Assembly (NCBI GenBank): GCA_002279765.1
Contig: NCCR01000251.1
Coordinates: 1-6,488 of the forward strand
Direction of reading: 5' to 3'
DNA: 6,488 nt
Origin: Verrucomicrobia bacterium 12-59-8
GTDB taxonomy: Bacteria; Verrucomicrobiota; Verrucomicrobiae; Verrucomicrobiales; Verrucomicrobiaceae
Numbering within the stretch: the stretch's first letter is position 1; every line of letters begins with the position of its first letter. Below are positions 1 to 5,622 of the stretch, one piece after another. Both the position numbers and the translations under genes were made by a program. The notes beneath the pieces were generated by a model. That model was given only the letters and a program-made list of their open reading frames with translations. It did not search any database and had not been told where the DNA came from.

Positions 1-333
1 CAGAAGTTCGATGCCAGCGTGGCGAAAAACTACCTCACAGACAATGAAATAGCCCAGCTGCACCGCCTCGTTTACGCCTACCTCCACGTGGCCGAAGACA
101 TGGCTCTGGGGCAGATACCCATGACCATGCAGGACTGGGAAACCCGCCTCAACCGCTTCATCGCCGCGACCGACCGGGAAATTTTGCAGGATGCCGGCAA
201 AGTGACCGCCGAAATCGCCCAAGCTCACGCTGAAAGTGAGTTTGAGAAATACCGCATCTTACAAGACCGCTTGTTCGAGTCCGACTTCGACCGGGCGATC
301 AAGCAACTGCCCGAGAAGCGCGACGAACCATGA
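1..333 (+). CDS. RhuM family protein, C-terminal part (5' end outside window)
   Basis: The reading frame is open from base 1 and ends at TGA 331-333, so 110 residues are visible and the N-terminus lies upstream. An internal GTG at 19 is not a credible start, because the residues before it (QKFDAS) already match the family. The visible part matches what I recall of the RhuM C-terminal region: an AKNYL segment, an all-helical stretch with QIPMTMQDWETRLNRF, then ILQDAGKV, and the ending QDRLFESDFD. RhuM is named after a Salmonella pathogenicity-island gene. Its biochemical role is unknown, and homologues are common in accessory regions, often beside restriction-modification or other defence genes. 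It is convergent with the NusG-like gene, 158 bp away. Family assignment is from memory of conserved motifs; I am fairly sure of the family, not of any function. Confidence 0.85.
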   Translation, partial: QKFDASVAKNYLTDNEIAQLHRLVYAYLHVAEDMALGQIPMTMQDWETRLNRFIAATDREILQDAGKVTAEIAQAHAESEFEKYRILQDRLFESDFDRAIKQLPEKRDEP

Positions 334-410
334 ACTTCAACGCGAACCTGGGCCAGCGTCCAAATTCCTGACAAAACAACCGCCCTCCCAAGCTCTAAAC
401 TCAGGCATTC

Positions 411-476
411 CAAGCGCAGCTTGCCCTTCGTAGCTCGTGTCCTCCGTAGCTTCAGCGAAGGGGGGGATGAGCGAAG
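411..476. repeat. Structured intergenic element with two adjacent stem-loops and short direct repeats
   Basis: This lies between the convergent rhuM-like and NusG-like genes. CAAGC (411-415) pairs with GCTTG (419-423) around a 3-nt loop. Directly next to it CCCTTCG (424-430) pairs with CGAAGGG (456-462). The second loop contains CGTAGCT at 429-435, repeated at 445-451, and AGCGAAG occurs at 454-460 and again at 470-476. A 10-bp palindrome, CGGGGCCCCG, follows at 479-488. There is no U-tract after the stems, so this is not a standard intrinsic terminator, although it is in the right place to end transcription from both sides. Its dense internal repetition suggests a dispersed non-coding repeat family, which is an inference from one copy. 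Confidence 0.45.
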
Positions 477-491
477 AACGGGGCCCCGCCA

Positions 492-1040
492 TCACCTCGC
501 CCCCATCACCGCACGCGGCTGATGCTCCGTCAGGATCTTCGACAGCGGTACTTCCACGGCATTCTCTCGTCCCAAAAACTCCAGCAGAATCCGCACACGC
601 TCCACGCCGGTCAGCATCGCATTCACAATCCCCTTCATCCCCCGCATCGGCCCTTCCGTCAGTTCCACCGTGTCACCCACCTTCACGCCGATCTCCACCT
701 CGCAAATCTCGATGTCCTTCATTTCCGCCTTCAGCGCCGCGATAGCCGAGTCCGGCACCGACGTCAGGTTGCCCCCGAAATCGACCACCTTGATCACACT
801 CTGCGAGTAGTTCACCGCCCGCATCGACTCAGCGGGAATGAACCGCGCAAAAAAGTAGCTCGGGAACAGCGCCTCAACGAACCACACCTTGCCCCGCCGC
901 GTGTTCTTTTGAAAGCGGATGCGCGGGCAGTACGTCTCCACCCCTTCCAGTCCCGCCATCAAGCCCGCCGCGATATGCTCGCACTTCGGGCGCGTATGCA
1001 CCACGTACCAAGCCTGGATGTTTTCTTTCTTTTCTTTCAT
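492..1040 (-). CDS. NusG-family transcription elongation/antitermination factor (RfaH/UpxY-like paralogue)
   Basis: The protein has 182 residues if it starts at ATG 1040. A GTG at 1088 would add 16 residues with no family resemblance, so ATG is preferred. The N-terminal NGN domain (about 9-105) begins with AWYVVHTRPKCE and contains the typical LFPSYFFARF at 58-67. The KOW domain (about 119-168) has VGDTVELTEGPMRGMKG, then a LLEFLGRENAVEVPL strand pair, close to canonical NusG. Such proteins bind RNA polymerase and reduce pausing or termination. Core nusG normally sits next to secE and ribosomal protein genes; here it stands alone, so this is probably a specialised paralogue like those that govern polysaccharide operons. 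It is convergent with rhuM and divergent from the membrane-protein/GT9 pair, so no operon lies directly downstream. No Shine-Dalgarno is evident; the only AGG is about 12 bases from the start. Confidence 0.9.
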   Translation of the reverse strand: MKEKKENIQAWYVVHTRPKCEHIAAGLMAGLEGVETYCPRIRFQKNTRRGKVWFVEALFPSYFFARFIPAESMRAVNYSQSVIKVVDFGGNLTSVPDSAIAALKAEMKDIEICEVEIGVKVGDTVELTEGPMRGMKGIVNAMLTGVERVRILLEFLGRENAVEVPLSKILTEHQPRAVMGAR

Positions 1041-1142
1041 GGGGAGATGCTGCCTCAAACTGCCCCAGCGCACTGCCGAGGCAACCACAATCCAAGATAT
1101 AGCAGGAACAGCAGCAAAACATCAGGCTGTCTTGGAATACTC

Positions 1143-1169
1143 GTCCTTTCGGTCCCTTCCGTCCTTCCG
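1143..1169. repeat. Three degenerate 9-bp tandem units (consensus GTCCyTTCs)
   Basis: The units are GTCCTTTCG (1143-1151), GTCCCTTCC (1152-1160) and GTCCTTCCG (1161-1169). They are purine-rich when read on the minus strand and lie 103 bp upstream of the NusG-like start. The unit length is a multiple of three, so the minus strand would read as a KDG/RDR/KDE-like peptide, but no gene is supported here. Similar short runs occur as dispersed low-complexity DNA in other genomes, as far as I recall. Function is unknown. Confidence 0.55.
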
Positions 1170-1219
1170 AACAGGAGTCACGCCCCCGCGAACCACTCCC
1201 CACCAGACTGGCCTTCGCC

Positions 1220-1267
1220 GCATCCAGCATCCAGCATCCAGCATCCAGCATCCAGCATCCAGCATCC
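1220..1267. repeat. Heptanucleotide tandem array, (GCATCCA) x 6.9
   Basis: Six exact GCATCCA units run from 1220 to 1261, followed by GCATCC to 1267; on the other strand the unit is TGGATGC. All copies are identical, which points to recent slippage or ongoing homogenisation. The array sits in the divergent spacer, 70 bp upstream of the membrane-protein ATG and 179 bp upstream of the NusG-like start. Because seven is not a multiple of three, copy-number change would shift any frame crossing it, and each unit alters promoter spacing by about two thirds of a helical turn. The repetitive peptides it encodes (MLDAGCW-type on the minus strand) are a by-product of the repeat. Confidence 0.95.
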
Positions 1268-1325
1268 GAACAACGGGTTTGCGCACCAGCAGGGTCTGCG
1301 CCACCTGTGCCGCCCGTTTTCCCCG

Positions 1326-1333
1326 CCCCCCCC
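1326..1333 (+). repeat. C8 homopolymer run just before the membrane-protein start
   Basis: Eight consecutive C residues, preceded by CCCCG, end 4 bases before the ATG at 1338, exactly where a Shine-Dalgarno sequence would be expected. Runs of this length can slip during replication. Here a change would not alter the coding frame but would alter the spacing and composition of the translation-initiation region. Whether it varies cannot be judged from one sequence. Confidence 0.6.
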
Positions 1334-1337
1334 GCGC

Positions 1338-1928
1338 ATGTTTCCAGACCTCTACGACTACCTCTACCACCTGGCCCCCACAGGCGGCATTCCGCTCAAG
1401 GGCACCGGCATCGTCGTCGCGCTGGCGCTGATCCTCACGCATGTCTGGGTGCTCAAGAACACCGCAAAAACCCAGGCCTTCCTCAAAGCCTTCCCTCGCA
1501 ACTACACATGGGGCGTCATCCTCCTCACCATCGACTTCATCTGGAGTGAATTTGCCCTCGTCAACATGGACATGGGCGAGTTCTTCAACATGCGCGACAA
1601 GTTCATGGTGATCGTCGCCGGCGGGTTTGTGGCCGTGCTCATCTACGTGAAGGAATTCCTCGCCGTGCGTGCGCTCGGTGCCCTCCTTCTCCTCGTCGCC
1701 GGTCCCGTCCTCACCGCCGCCTTTCTGCAGCCCCCGCTCAGCCGCCTGCTGCTCCCCATCCTCGCGTATGTCTGGATCATCACAGGCATGTTCTTCATCG
1801 GCATGCCCTTCCTCATGCGTGACTGGGTGGACACCCTGATCGCCAAACCGCAGCGCTGGAATCTCGCCGTTTACAGCGGCATCGCCTACGGCGTCGCGCT
1901 CCTCGCCGCAGCGATCCTGTTTTACTGA
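1338..1928 (+). CDS. Predicted six-helix integral membrane protein of unknown function
   Basis: The product has 196 residues. The frame is open far upstream, but the upstream part is antisense to the NusG-like gene and then crosses the heptamer array. ATG 1338 is the only sensible start close to the hydrophobic region. About six membrane segments are visible at roughly residues 20-40, 56-76, 87-107, 109-130, 135-158 and 174-195. Charged residues between them include the KTQAFLKAFPRN loop after helix 1, a MDMGEFFNMRDK loop between helices 2 and 3, and RDW after helix 5. There is no signal peptide or catalytic motif I recognise, and I cannot assign a family. The stop TGA is one base from the ATG of the GT9 gene, which implies translational coupling and perhaps a shared role in surface glycan synthesis or export; that is inference. 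No Shine-Dalgarno is present. Confidence 0.85.
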   Translation: MFPDLYDYLYHLAPTGGIPLKGTGIVVALALILTHVWVLKNTAKTQAFLKAFPRNYTWGVILLTIDFIWSEFALVNMDMGEFFNMRDKFMVIVAGGFVAVLIYVKEFLAVRALGALLLLVAGPVLTAAFLQPPLSRLLLPILAYVWIITGMFFIGMPFLMRDWVDTLIAKPQRWNLAVYSGIAYGVALLAAAILFY

Positions 1929-1929
1929 G

Positions 1930-2823
1930 ATGCACCCGCAGCCCCGTGTCCTCGTCATTCGTGGCGGTGCCATAGGCGACTTCATCCTCACCCTGCCCGC
2001 CCTCCGGCTCCTCCGCGAAACCATCGCCGGATGCCACCTCGAAGTCATCGGCTACCCCGCCATCGCCGAACTCGCCCGCACCGCAGGCCTCGCCGACTCC
2101 ATCCGCAGCCTCGAGCACCGCACCATGGCCCCGCTGTTTGCCAAAACAGCCCCCATCGACGAAGCCCTCGCCGAGCACCTCCGCAGCTTCAACCTCGTCG
2201 TCAGCTTCCTCTACGATCCCGACGGCCTCTTTCGCGCCAGCCTCGAACGCGTCGGCGTCAAAACCCTCATCGAGTGCTCCCCATTGGTAAAGCCCGACGG
2301 CCCCCACGCCTCCCGGCAACTCGCCCAAGGCCTCGAAAAGCTCGCCATGTTCCTGGAAGACGACCACCTCCACCGCGCCCACTTCCAGCCCCAACCCACC
2401 AACCACCCCCGCATCGCCATCCACGTCGGCAGCGGCTCCGAAAAGAAAAACTGGCCCCTCGAAAACTGGCTCCAAGTCGCCAACTCATTCCCCAACTCCG
2501 AAGTCATCTACATCACCGGCGAAGCCGAACAAGAGCGCGGCATCCAACCCACCGGTCATCCCATCTGGCACTCACTCCCCCTGACCGAGCTCGCCACCCG
2601 CCTCAGCACCTGCACCACCTTCCTCGGTCACGACAGCGGCATCTCCCATCTCGCCGCCGCTTGCGGAGTCCCATCCCTCCTCCTGTTCGGTCCCACCGAT
2701 CCCGCCATTTGGGCCCCACCCCAGCCCTGGGTGCAGTTTTTGCGGAATCCGACACACCAGTTGTCCGATTTGTCCGTCCACGAAGTGAAATTGGCCGCCG
2801 CGCAAGTTGTTGCAAATTCGTAA
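1930..2823 (+). CDS. Glycosyltransferase family 9 (heptosyltransferase-like) protein
   Basis: The 297-residue protein has both halves of the GT-B fold of family 9. The N-terminal half opens with RVLVIRGGAIGDFILTLPAL (residues 6-25), the typical GD motif. The C-terminal half has HVGSGSEKKNWPLENW (165-180), where the lysine and WP contact the nucleotide-sugar in characterised WaaC/WaaF enzymes, then GHDSGISHLAAACGVP (233-248) and FGPTDPAIWAP (253-263). Family members transfer heptose or another sugar to lipid A-core LPS at the cytoplasmic face of the inner membrane; the donor and acceptor here cannot be deduced. It is somewhat shorter than typical members (about 320-350 residues). It follows the membrane-protein gene by one base. 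Its codons end in C unusually often. Confidence 0.92.
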   Translation: MHPQPRVLVIRGGAIGDFILTLPALRLLRETIAGCHLEVIGYPAIAELARTAGLADSIRSLEHRTMAPLFAKTAPIDEALAEHLRSFNLVVSFLYDPDGLFRASLERVGVKTLIECSPLVKPDGPHASRQLAQGLEKLAMFLEDDHLHRAHFQPQPTNHPRIAIHVGSGSEKKNWPLENWLQVANSFPNSEVIYITGEAEQERGIQPTGHPIWHSLPLTELATRLSTCTTFLGHDSGISHLAAACGVPSLLLFGPTDPAIWAPPQPWVQFLRNPTHQLSDLSVHEVKLAAAQVVANS

Positions 2824-2834
2824 CGTGCTAGCCT
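2807..2834 (+). promoter_or_regulatory. Possible promoter before the NMP kinase gene
   Basis: TTGTTG (2807-2812) and TAGCCT (2829-2834) are separated by 16 bases and lie in a locally AT-richer patch that overlaps the end of the GT9 gene. The downstream hexamer ends 11 bases before the ATG at 2846, so a transcript would be almost leaderless. The match to the sigma-70 consensus is weak, and readthrough from the upstream operon is equally possible. Confidence 0.25.
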
Positions 2835-2845
2835 CATCAAAAATC

Positions 2846-3481
2846 ATGTCCGACGAACCTAACACCGCCCGCATCAAAGCCTTCCTCATCCTCGGTGCAC
2901 CCGGAAGTGGCAAGGGGACGCAAGGCAAGGTATTGGGCAGCATCCCACGCTTCCACCACCTCGCCTGCGGCGATGTCTTTCGCTCCCTCGACACCCGCAC
3001 AGCCATCGGCCAAAAATTCGTCGAATATTCCAGCCGTGGTGAACTGGTCCCGGACGACGTGACCGTCGAACTCTGGCATGCCAACCTCAAGCAACGCATT
3101 GATTCTCATCAGTTTAAGCCAGAGATCGACTTCCTCGTCCTCGATGGCATCCCCCGCAACGTCGAGCAGGCCCGGTTCATGGAACCCCACATCGAAGTCC
3201 TGAAAGTCTTCCATCTCTCCTGCCCCGACCGCACCGAACTCGCCCGCCGCCTCCGCAAACGCGCCCTCAAAGACAACCGTTTCGACGACGCCAACGAAAC
3301 CGTCATCCAGCAGCGCTTCGCCACCTACGAAGCCGAAACCAAGCCCATTCTCGACTACTATGCCGGCGACCGCATTCTCGACATCGACGCCAGCCAGGCT
3401 CCCGCCAAGGTGCTCTATGACATCATAGGCGGCGTCATGCAGCTTGATGCATGGAAAGAGCTGGAAAAAATGAAGGTCTAG
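2846..3481 (+). CDS. Adenylate-kinase-family nucleoside monophosphate kinase (short-LID form)
   Basis: The protein has 211 residues from ATG 2846. An in-frame TTG at 2807 would overlap the GT9 gene and adds no conserved sequence. It carries the P-loop GAPGSGKGT (17-25), the NMP-binding segment CGDVFRS (41-47), GELVPDDV (65-72), DGIPRNVEQA (100-109) and a short LID with RFDD (145-148), followed by QQRFATYEAETKPILDYY. These are the landmarks of enzymes converting NMP plus ATP to NDP plus ADP. The zinc-type long LID is absent. Two changes stand out: the usual TGD is CGD and the usual GFPRT is GIPRN, so nucleotide preference may differ from standard Adk, and UMP/CMP kinase activity cannot be excluded. 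It lies 22 bp after the GT9 gene and 9 bp before fmt, suggesting shared transcription with fmt. Confidence 0.9.
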   Translation: MSDEPNTARIKAFLILGAPGSGKGTQGKVLGSIPRFHHLACGDVFRSLDTRTAIGQKFVEYSSRGELVPDDVTVELWHANLKQRIDSHQFKPEIDFLVLDGIPRNVEQARFMEPHIEVLKVFHLSCPDRTELARRLRKRALKDNRFDDANETVIQQRFATYEAETKPILDYYAGDRILDIDASQAPAKVLYDIIGGVMQLDAWKELEKMKV

Positions 3482-3490
3482 CCGCAGACC

Positions 3491-4420
3491 ATGCGAGTTC
3501 TTTTCATCGGCACCGGCGACATCGGCCTTCCCTCCTTGGAATGGCTGCTCAGCACGCCAAAACACACCGTAGTCGGTGTTATTACCCAGCCCGACAAACC
3601 CGTGGGACGCAAGCAGGTGCTCACCCCGCCGCAGATCAAGGTGCGCGCCGTTGCAGCAGGAATCACCGTCCTGCAGCCGCCGAAAATCCGCCACGCCGTG
3701 GAGGAACTGAAAGCCTTCAACGCCGACGTCGCCATCGTCATTGCCTACGGCCAGATTTTATCCCGTGCCGTCCTCGATGTGCCACCTCTCGGCTGCCTGA
3801 ACGTCCACACCTCTCTGCTCCCCCGCCACCGTGGTGCCGCCCCCATCCAGGCCGCCATCCGCGACGGCGACACTGAAACCGGTGTCACCATCATGTTCAT
3901 GGATGAAGGCCTCGACACTGGAGACATCCTGCTCATGCAGCGCATGCCCATCTCCCCAGATGACACGGGCGGCAGCCTGCACGACAAACTTGCACAGAAT
4001 GCACCTGCCGCGCTTGATGCTGCACTGGATCTCCTCGCCACTGGCCATCCGCCGCGTGAAAAGCAGGATGAATCCAAAGTCACCCACGTCCGCAAACTCA
4101 CGCGTCAGGATGGCCGTATCGATTGGGCGCGTCCTGCCATCGAGCTCGACCGCCTCATTCGCGCCTTCACCCCCTGGCCGGGCACTTCCTGCCTGCTGAA
4201 GGGCGCGCAGATGAAGATTCACCGGGCACAGGTCATCGCGAATGCGGAGGTTTGTCCTTCACCGGGTACGATTGTGAGCGCAAATGCCGACGGCATTTTA
4301 GTCAGTTGCGACAGCGGCCTGCTCAATCTGAGCGAGGTCCAAATAGAAGGCGGCAGACGTTTGTCTGCCGCCGACTTCCTGCGCGGACACCCGCTGCAGG
4401 CGGGCGATGTGTTGCACTGA
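3491..4420 (+). CDS. fmt: Methionyl-tRNA formyltransferase
   Basis: Fmt formylates the amino group of methionyl initiator tRNA using 10-formyl-tetrahydrofolate, in the cytosol, preparing it for initiation. The product has 309 residues, close to the 315 of E. coli. The N-terminal Rossmann-like domain starts MRVLFIGTGDIGLPSLEWL and has QPDKPVGRKQ (33-42). The catalytic set is present: N104 and H106 in LNVHTSLLPRHRGAAPIQ, and D142 in MDEGLDTGD, matching N106, H108 and D144 of E. coli. The linker and C-terminal tRNA-binding domain show QDGRIDW (206-212) and RAFTPWPGTS (224-233), ending near LSAADFLRG (291-299). The start lies 9 bp after the kinase stop with no Shine-Dalgarno. The usual partner def is not adjacent here. 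Codons 287-294 form a perfect inverted repeat. Confidence 0.98.
   Translation: MRVLFIGTGDIGLPSLEWLLSTPKHTVVGVITQPDKPVGRKQVLTPPQIKVRAVAAGITVLQPPKIRHAVEELKAFNADVAIVIAYGQILSRAVLDVPPLGCLNVHTSLLPRHRGAAPIQAAIRDGDTETGVTIMFMDEGLDTGDILLMQRMPISPDDTGGSLHDKLAQNAPAALDAALDLLATGHPPREKQDESKVTHVRKLTRQDGRIDWARPAIELDRLIRAFTPWPGTSCLLKGAQMKIHRAQVIANAEVCPSPGTIVSANADGILVSCDSGLLNLSEVQIEGGRRLSAADFLRGHPLQAGDVLH
4349..4372. repeat. Perfect 10-bp inverted repeat with 4-nt loop inside the 3' end of fmt
   Basis: GGCGGCAGAC (4349-4358) and GTCTGCCGCC (4363-4372) are exact reverse complements around the loop GTTT. GAAG at 4346-4349 could add outer pairing with CTTC at 4375-4378 if the base of the stem is rearranged. The stem is GC-rich, so RNA from either strand would fold strongly. 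It occupies exactly codons 287-294 of fmt and includes the only AGA arginine codon of the gene. It lies 46 bp before the fmt stop, close to the convergent lipoprotein gene. No U-tract follows on either strand, so a classical terminator is not supported, but a role at the boundary between converging transcripts is plausible. Confidence 0.85.
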
Positions 4421-4425
4421 GTTTC

Positions 4426-5622
4426 TTATTCTTGCAGGAAGACGAACACGCCCTTCTTGTTGCCAATGACGACATCCATCTTGCCGTCCTTGTTCACGTC
4501 GCCGGGAGTCACCTGGGTGCCGACGCCGCTATTGTCGTCGATTTGATGGGGGATGAACTGCGCTTCTTTGCCGTCGCGCTTGATCTCGAACCAGTAAAGC
4601 ACTGGTGCGGCATTCGGCTCGTCGTCCTTGAGCGGACCGTGCGCCCAGCGGCGCTTGCCGGTGACTACATCCATGACGCCGTCGCCATTCATGTCAGCGA
4701 GCTGCATGGCGTGGAGTTGACTGAATTTGACGCCCACGGGGCTGTCTTCGACCGTGGCTCCCATAAGCTTGTGTTCGACGAAAGAGCCGTCGGCTTTTTG
4801 CTCAAACCAGCCGAAACCGTAGCCGTGTGCGTCGTAGCTGCTGATCACATCGTTGCGACCGTCGCCGTTCACATCGTAAACGAGAATGAACGAACCGCCG
4901 CGTCCGCCTGCCACCGTGAACAATTGCGGATGAAACACCCAGTCGCTGTCGGCCTTGGTGTCTGCGGGCTGTTCGCGCCAGCCTTCTTTGTCAAGAATAT
5001 CAGCACGACCGTCCCCGTTCACATCACCCACGCCGTAGCCGTGTGTGTAGCGGAAGTACTTCTTGTCGTTCTCGGGTGATTTCGGCGAGATGGGGCGGAA
5101 GCGGGCTTTGCCGAAGGGATTTGCCCAGTCGATCTCGGCATAGCCAAGCTGCCCGCCGGTGTGGCAGATCAGTTCGGGTTTGCCGTCGCCATTCACGTCT
5201 TTGAAATCTGGGGATTCATTGTCGGTGACATCGAAGATGGTGTGGCGCGTCCACTCTCCGCCTTTGTTCTGCGGGTTTTCAAACACCCACGTCTCCTTGC
5301 CAGGCCAGGAATAGGCCATGATGTCGCTCCAGCCGTCACCATTGAAATCGTAGGCGTAGGTCAGGAAGAAGTCGCTGTAACCCTTGGCAGGATCGTACGG
5401 CTCTTTTTCGAACTTGGGCGCGAACGCAACTCGCTCCTTGAACTCCGGCCCCTTCCAGATGAAGCGGCCTGAGCAGATGTCGTTCTGCCCATCATGATCG
5501 AAATCCGCAAAGTTTGCCCCTTCAGCCACAAACTCCTCGGTGAGCGTGAACTTTTTAAACTTCAAATCAGGGACGCACGACGAAAGCGCGAGCAACAGGG
5601 TTGGAATGATCAGTTTGGTCAT
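4426..5622 (-). CDS. FG-GAP/VCBS-repeat lipoprotein, predicted seven-bladed beta-propeller
   Basis: Starting at ATG 5622 gives 398 residues with a lipoprotein signal: MTK, a hydrophobic stretch, then LSSC with the lipidated cysteine at 16. A start at 5682 would prepend 20 residues and bury this signal, so it is rejected. Seven calcium-binding-type motifs with the pattern D-x-[DN]-x-D-G follow at residues 40-48, 92-100, 142-150, 200-208, 250-258, 310-318 and 375-383 (for example DVNGDGRAD and DMNGDGVMD), 50-65 residues apart. That count and spacing fit one seven-bladed propeller as in integrin-type FG-GAP domains. Such proteins are exported and often bind ligands or other proteins; no enzymatic motif is seen. 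The stop is 5 bp from that of convergent fmt. It lies 52 bp downstream of the GlcD-like gene on the same strand. The leader just before ATG is C-rich and lacks a Shine-Dalgarno. Confidence 0.92.
   Translation of the reverse strand: MTKLIIPTLLLALSSCVPDLKFKKFTLTEEFVAEGANFADFDHDGQNDICSGRFIWKGPEFKERVAFAPKFEKEPYDPAKGYSDFFLTYAYDFNGDGWSDIMAYSWPGKETWVFENPQNKGGEWTRHTIFDVTDNESPDFKDVNGDGKPELICHTGGQLGYAEIDWANPFGKARFRPISPKSPENDKKYFRYTHGYGVGDVNGDGRADILDKEGWREQPADTKADSDWVFHPQLFTVAGGRGGSFILVYDVNGDGRNDVISSYDAHGYGFGWFEQKADGSFVEHKLMGATVEDSPVGVKFSQLHAMQLADMNGDGVMDVVTGKRRWAHGPLKDDEPNAAPVLYWFEIKRDGKEAQFIPHQIDDNSGVGTQVTPGDVNKDGKMDVVIGNKKGVFVFLQE

Larger units (their letters stand above)
1041..1337. other. Divergent intergenic region carrying low-complexity repeats
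   Basis: This 297-bp stretch separates the minus-strand NusG-like gene from the plus-strand membrane-protein gene and should hold both promoters. I see no convincing -35/-10 pair on either strand. It holds three degenerate 9-bp units (1143-1169), the GCATCCA array (1220-1267) and a C8 run (1326-1333). Long open frames cross it, but their translations are repeats or proline/arginine-rich and have no recognisable domain, so I treat them as chance frames of GC-rich DNA. No tRNA or riboswitch was recognised. Confidence 0.6.

Noticed and set aside
1041..1088. GTG start adding 16 residues to the NusG-like protein
   Set aside because: The extension has no NusG similarity, while ATG 1040 places the NGN domain at the normal distance from the N-terminus.
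1092..1105. Possible -10 box (TATATC on the minus strand) for the NusG-like gene
   Set aside because: No acceptable -35 hexamer lies at 16-18 bases, so the match is too weak to call.
1220..1267. CRISPR array
   Set aside because: The units are 7 bp long, contiguous and without spacers, so this is a simple tandem repeat.
522..1337. Long plus-strand frame continuous with the membrane-protein gene
   Set aside because: It is antisense to the NusG-like gene and then crosses the heptamer array; its translation is histidine-, arginine- and proline-rich with no domain. It is best explained as a chance frame in GC-rich DNA.
1122..2048. Minus-strand frame of about 308 codons with MLDAGCW repeats
   Set aside because: It is antisense to the membrane-protein and GT9 genes. 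The repeated peptide is only the translation of the heptamer array.
2837..3694. Minus-strand frame of about 285 codons
   Set aside because: It is a shadow of the NMP kinase and the start of fmt, both of which have strong family motifs.
4349..4360. Resemblance of GGCGGCAG in the fmt hairpin to the RfaH ops sequence (GGCGGTAG)
   Set aside because: Only 7 of 8 bases match, it is inside the end of a coding gene rather than in a leader, and such short matches are expected by chance in GC-rich DNA.
4123..5079. Plus-strand frame of about 318 codons
   Set aside because: It overlaps the end of fmt and is antisense to the lipoprotein; the valine- and alanine-rich translation mirrors the FG-GAP repeats.
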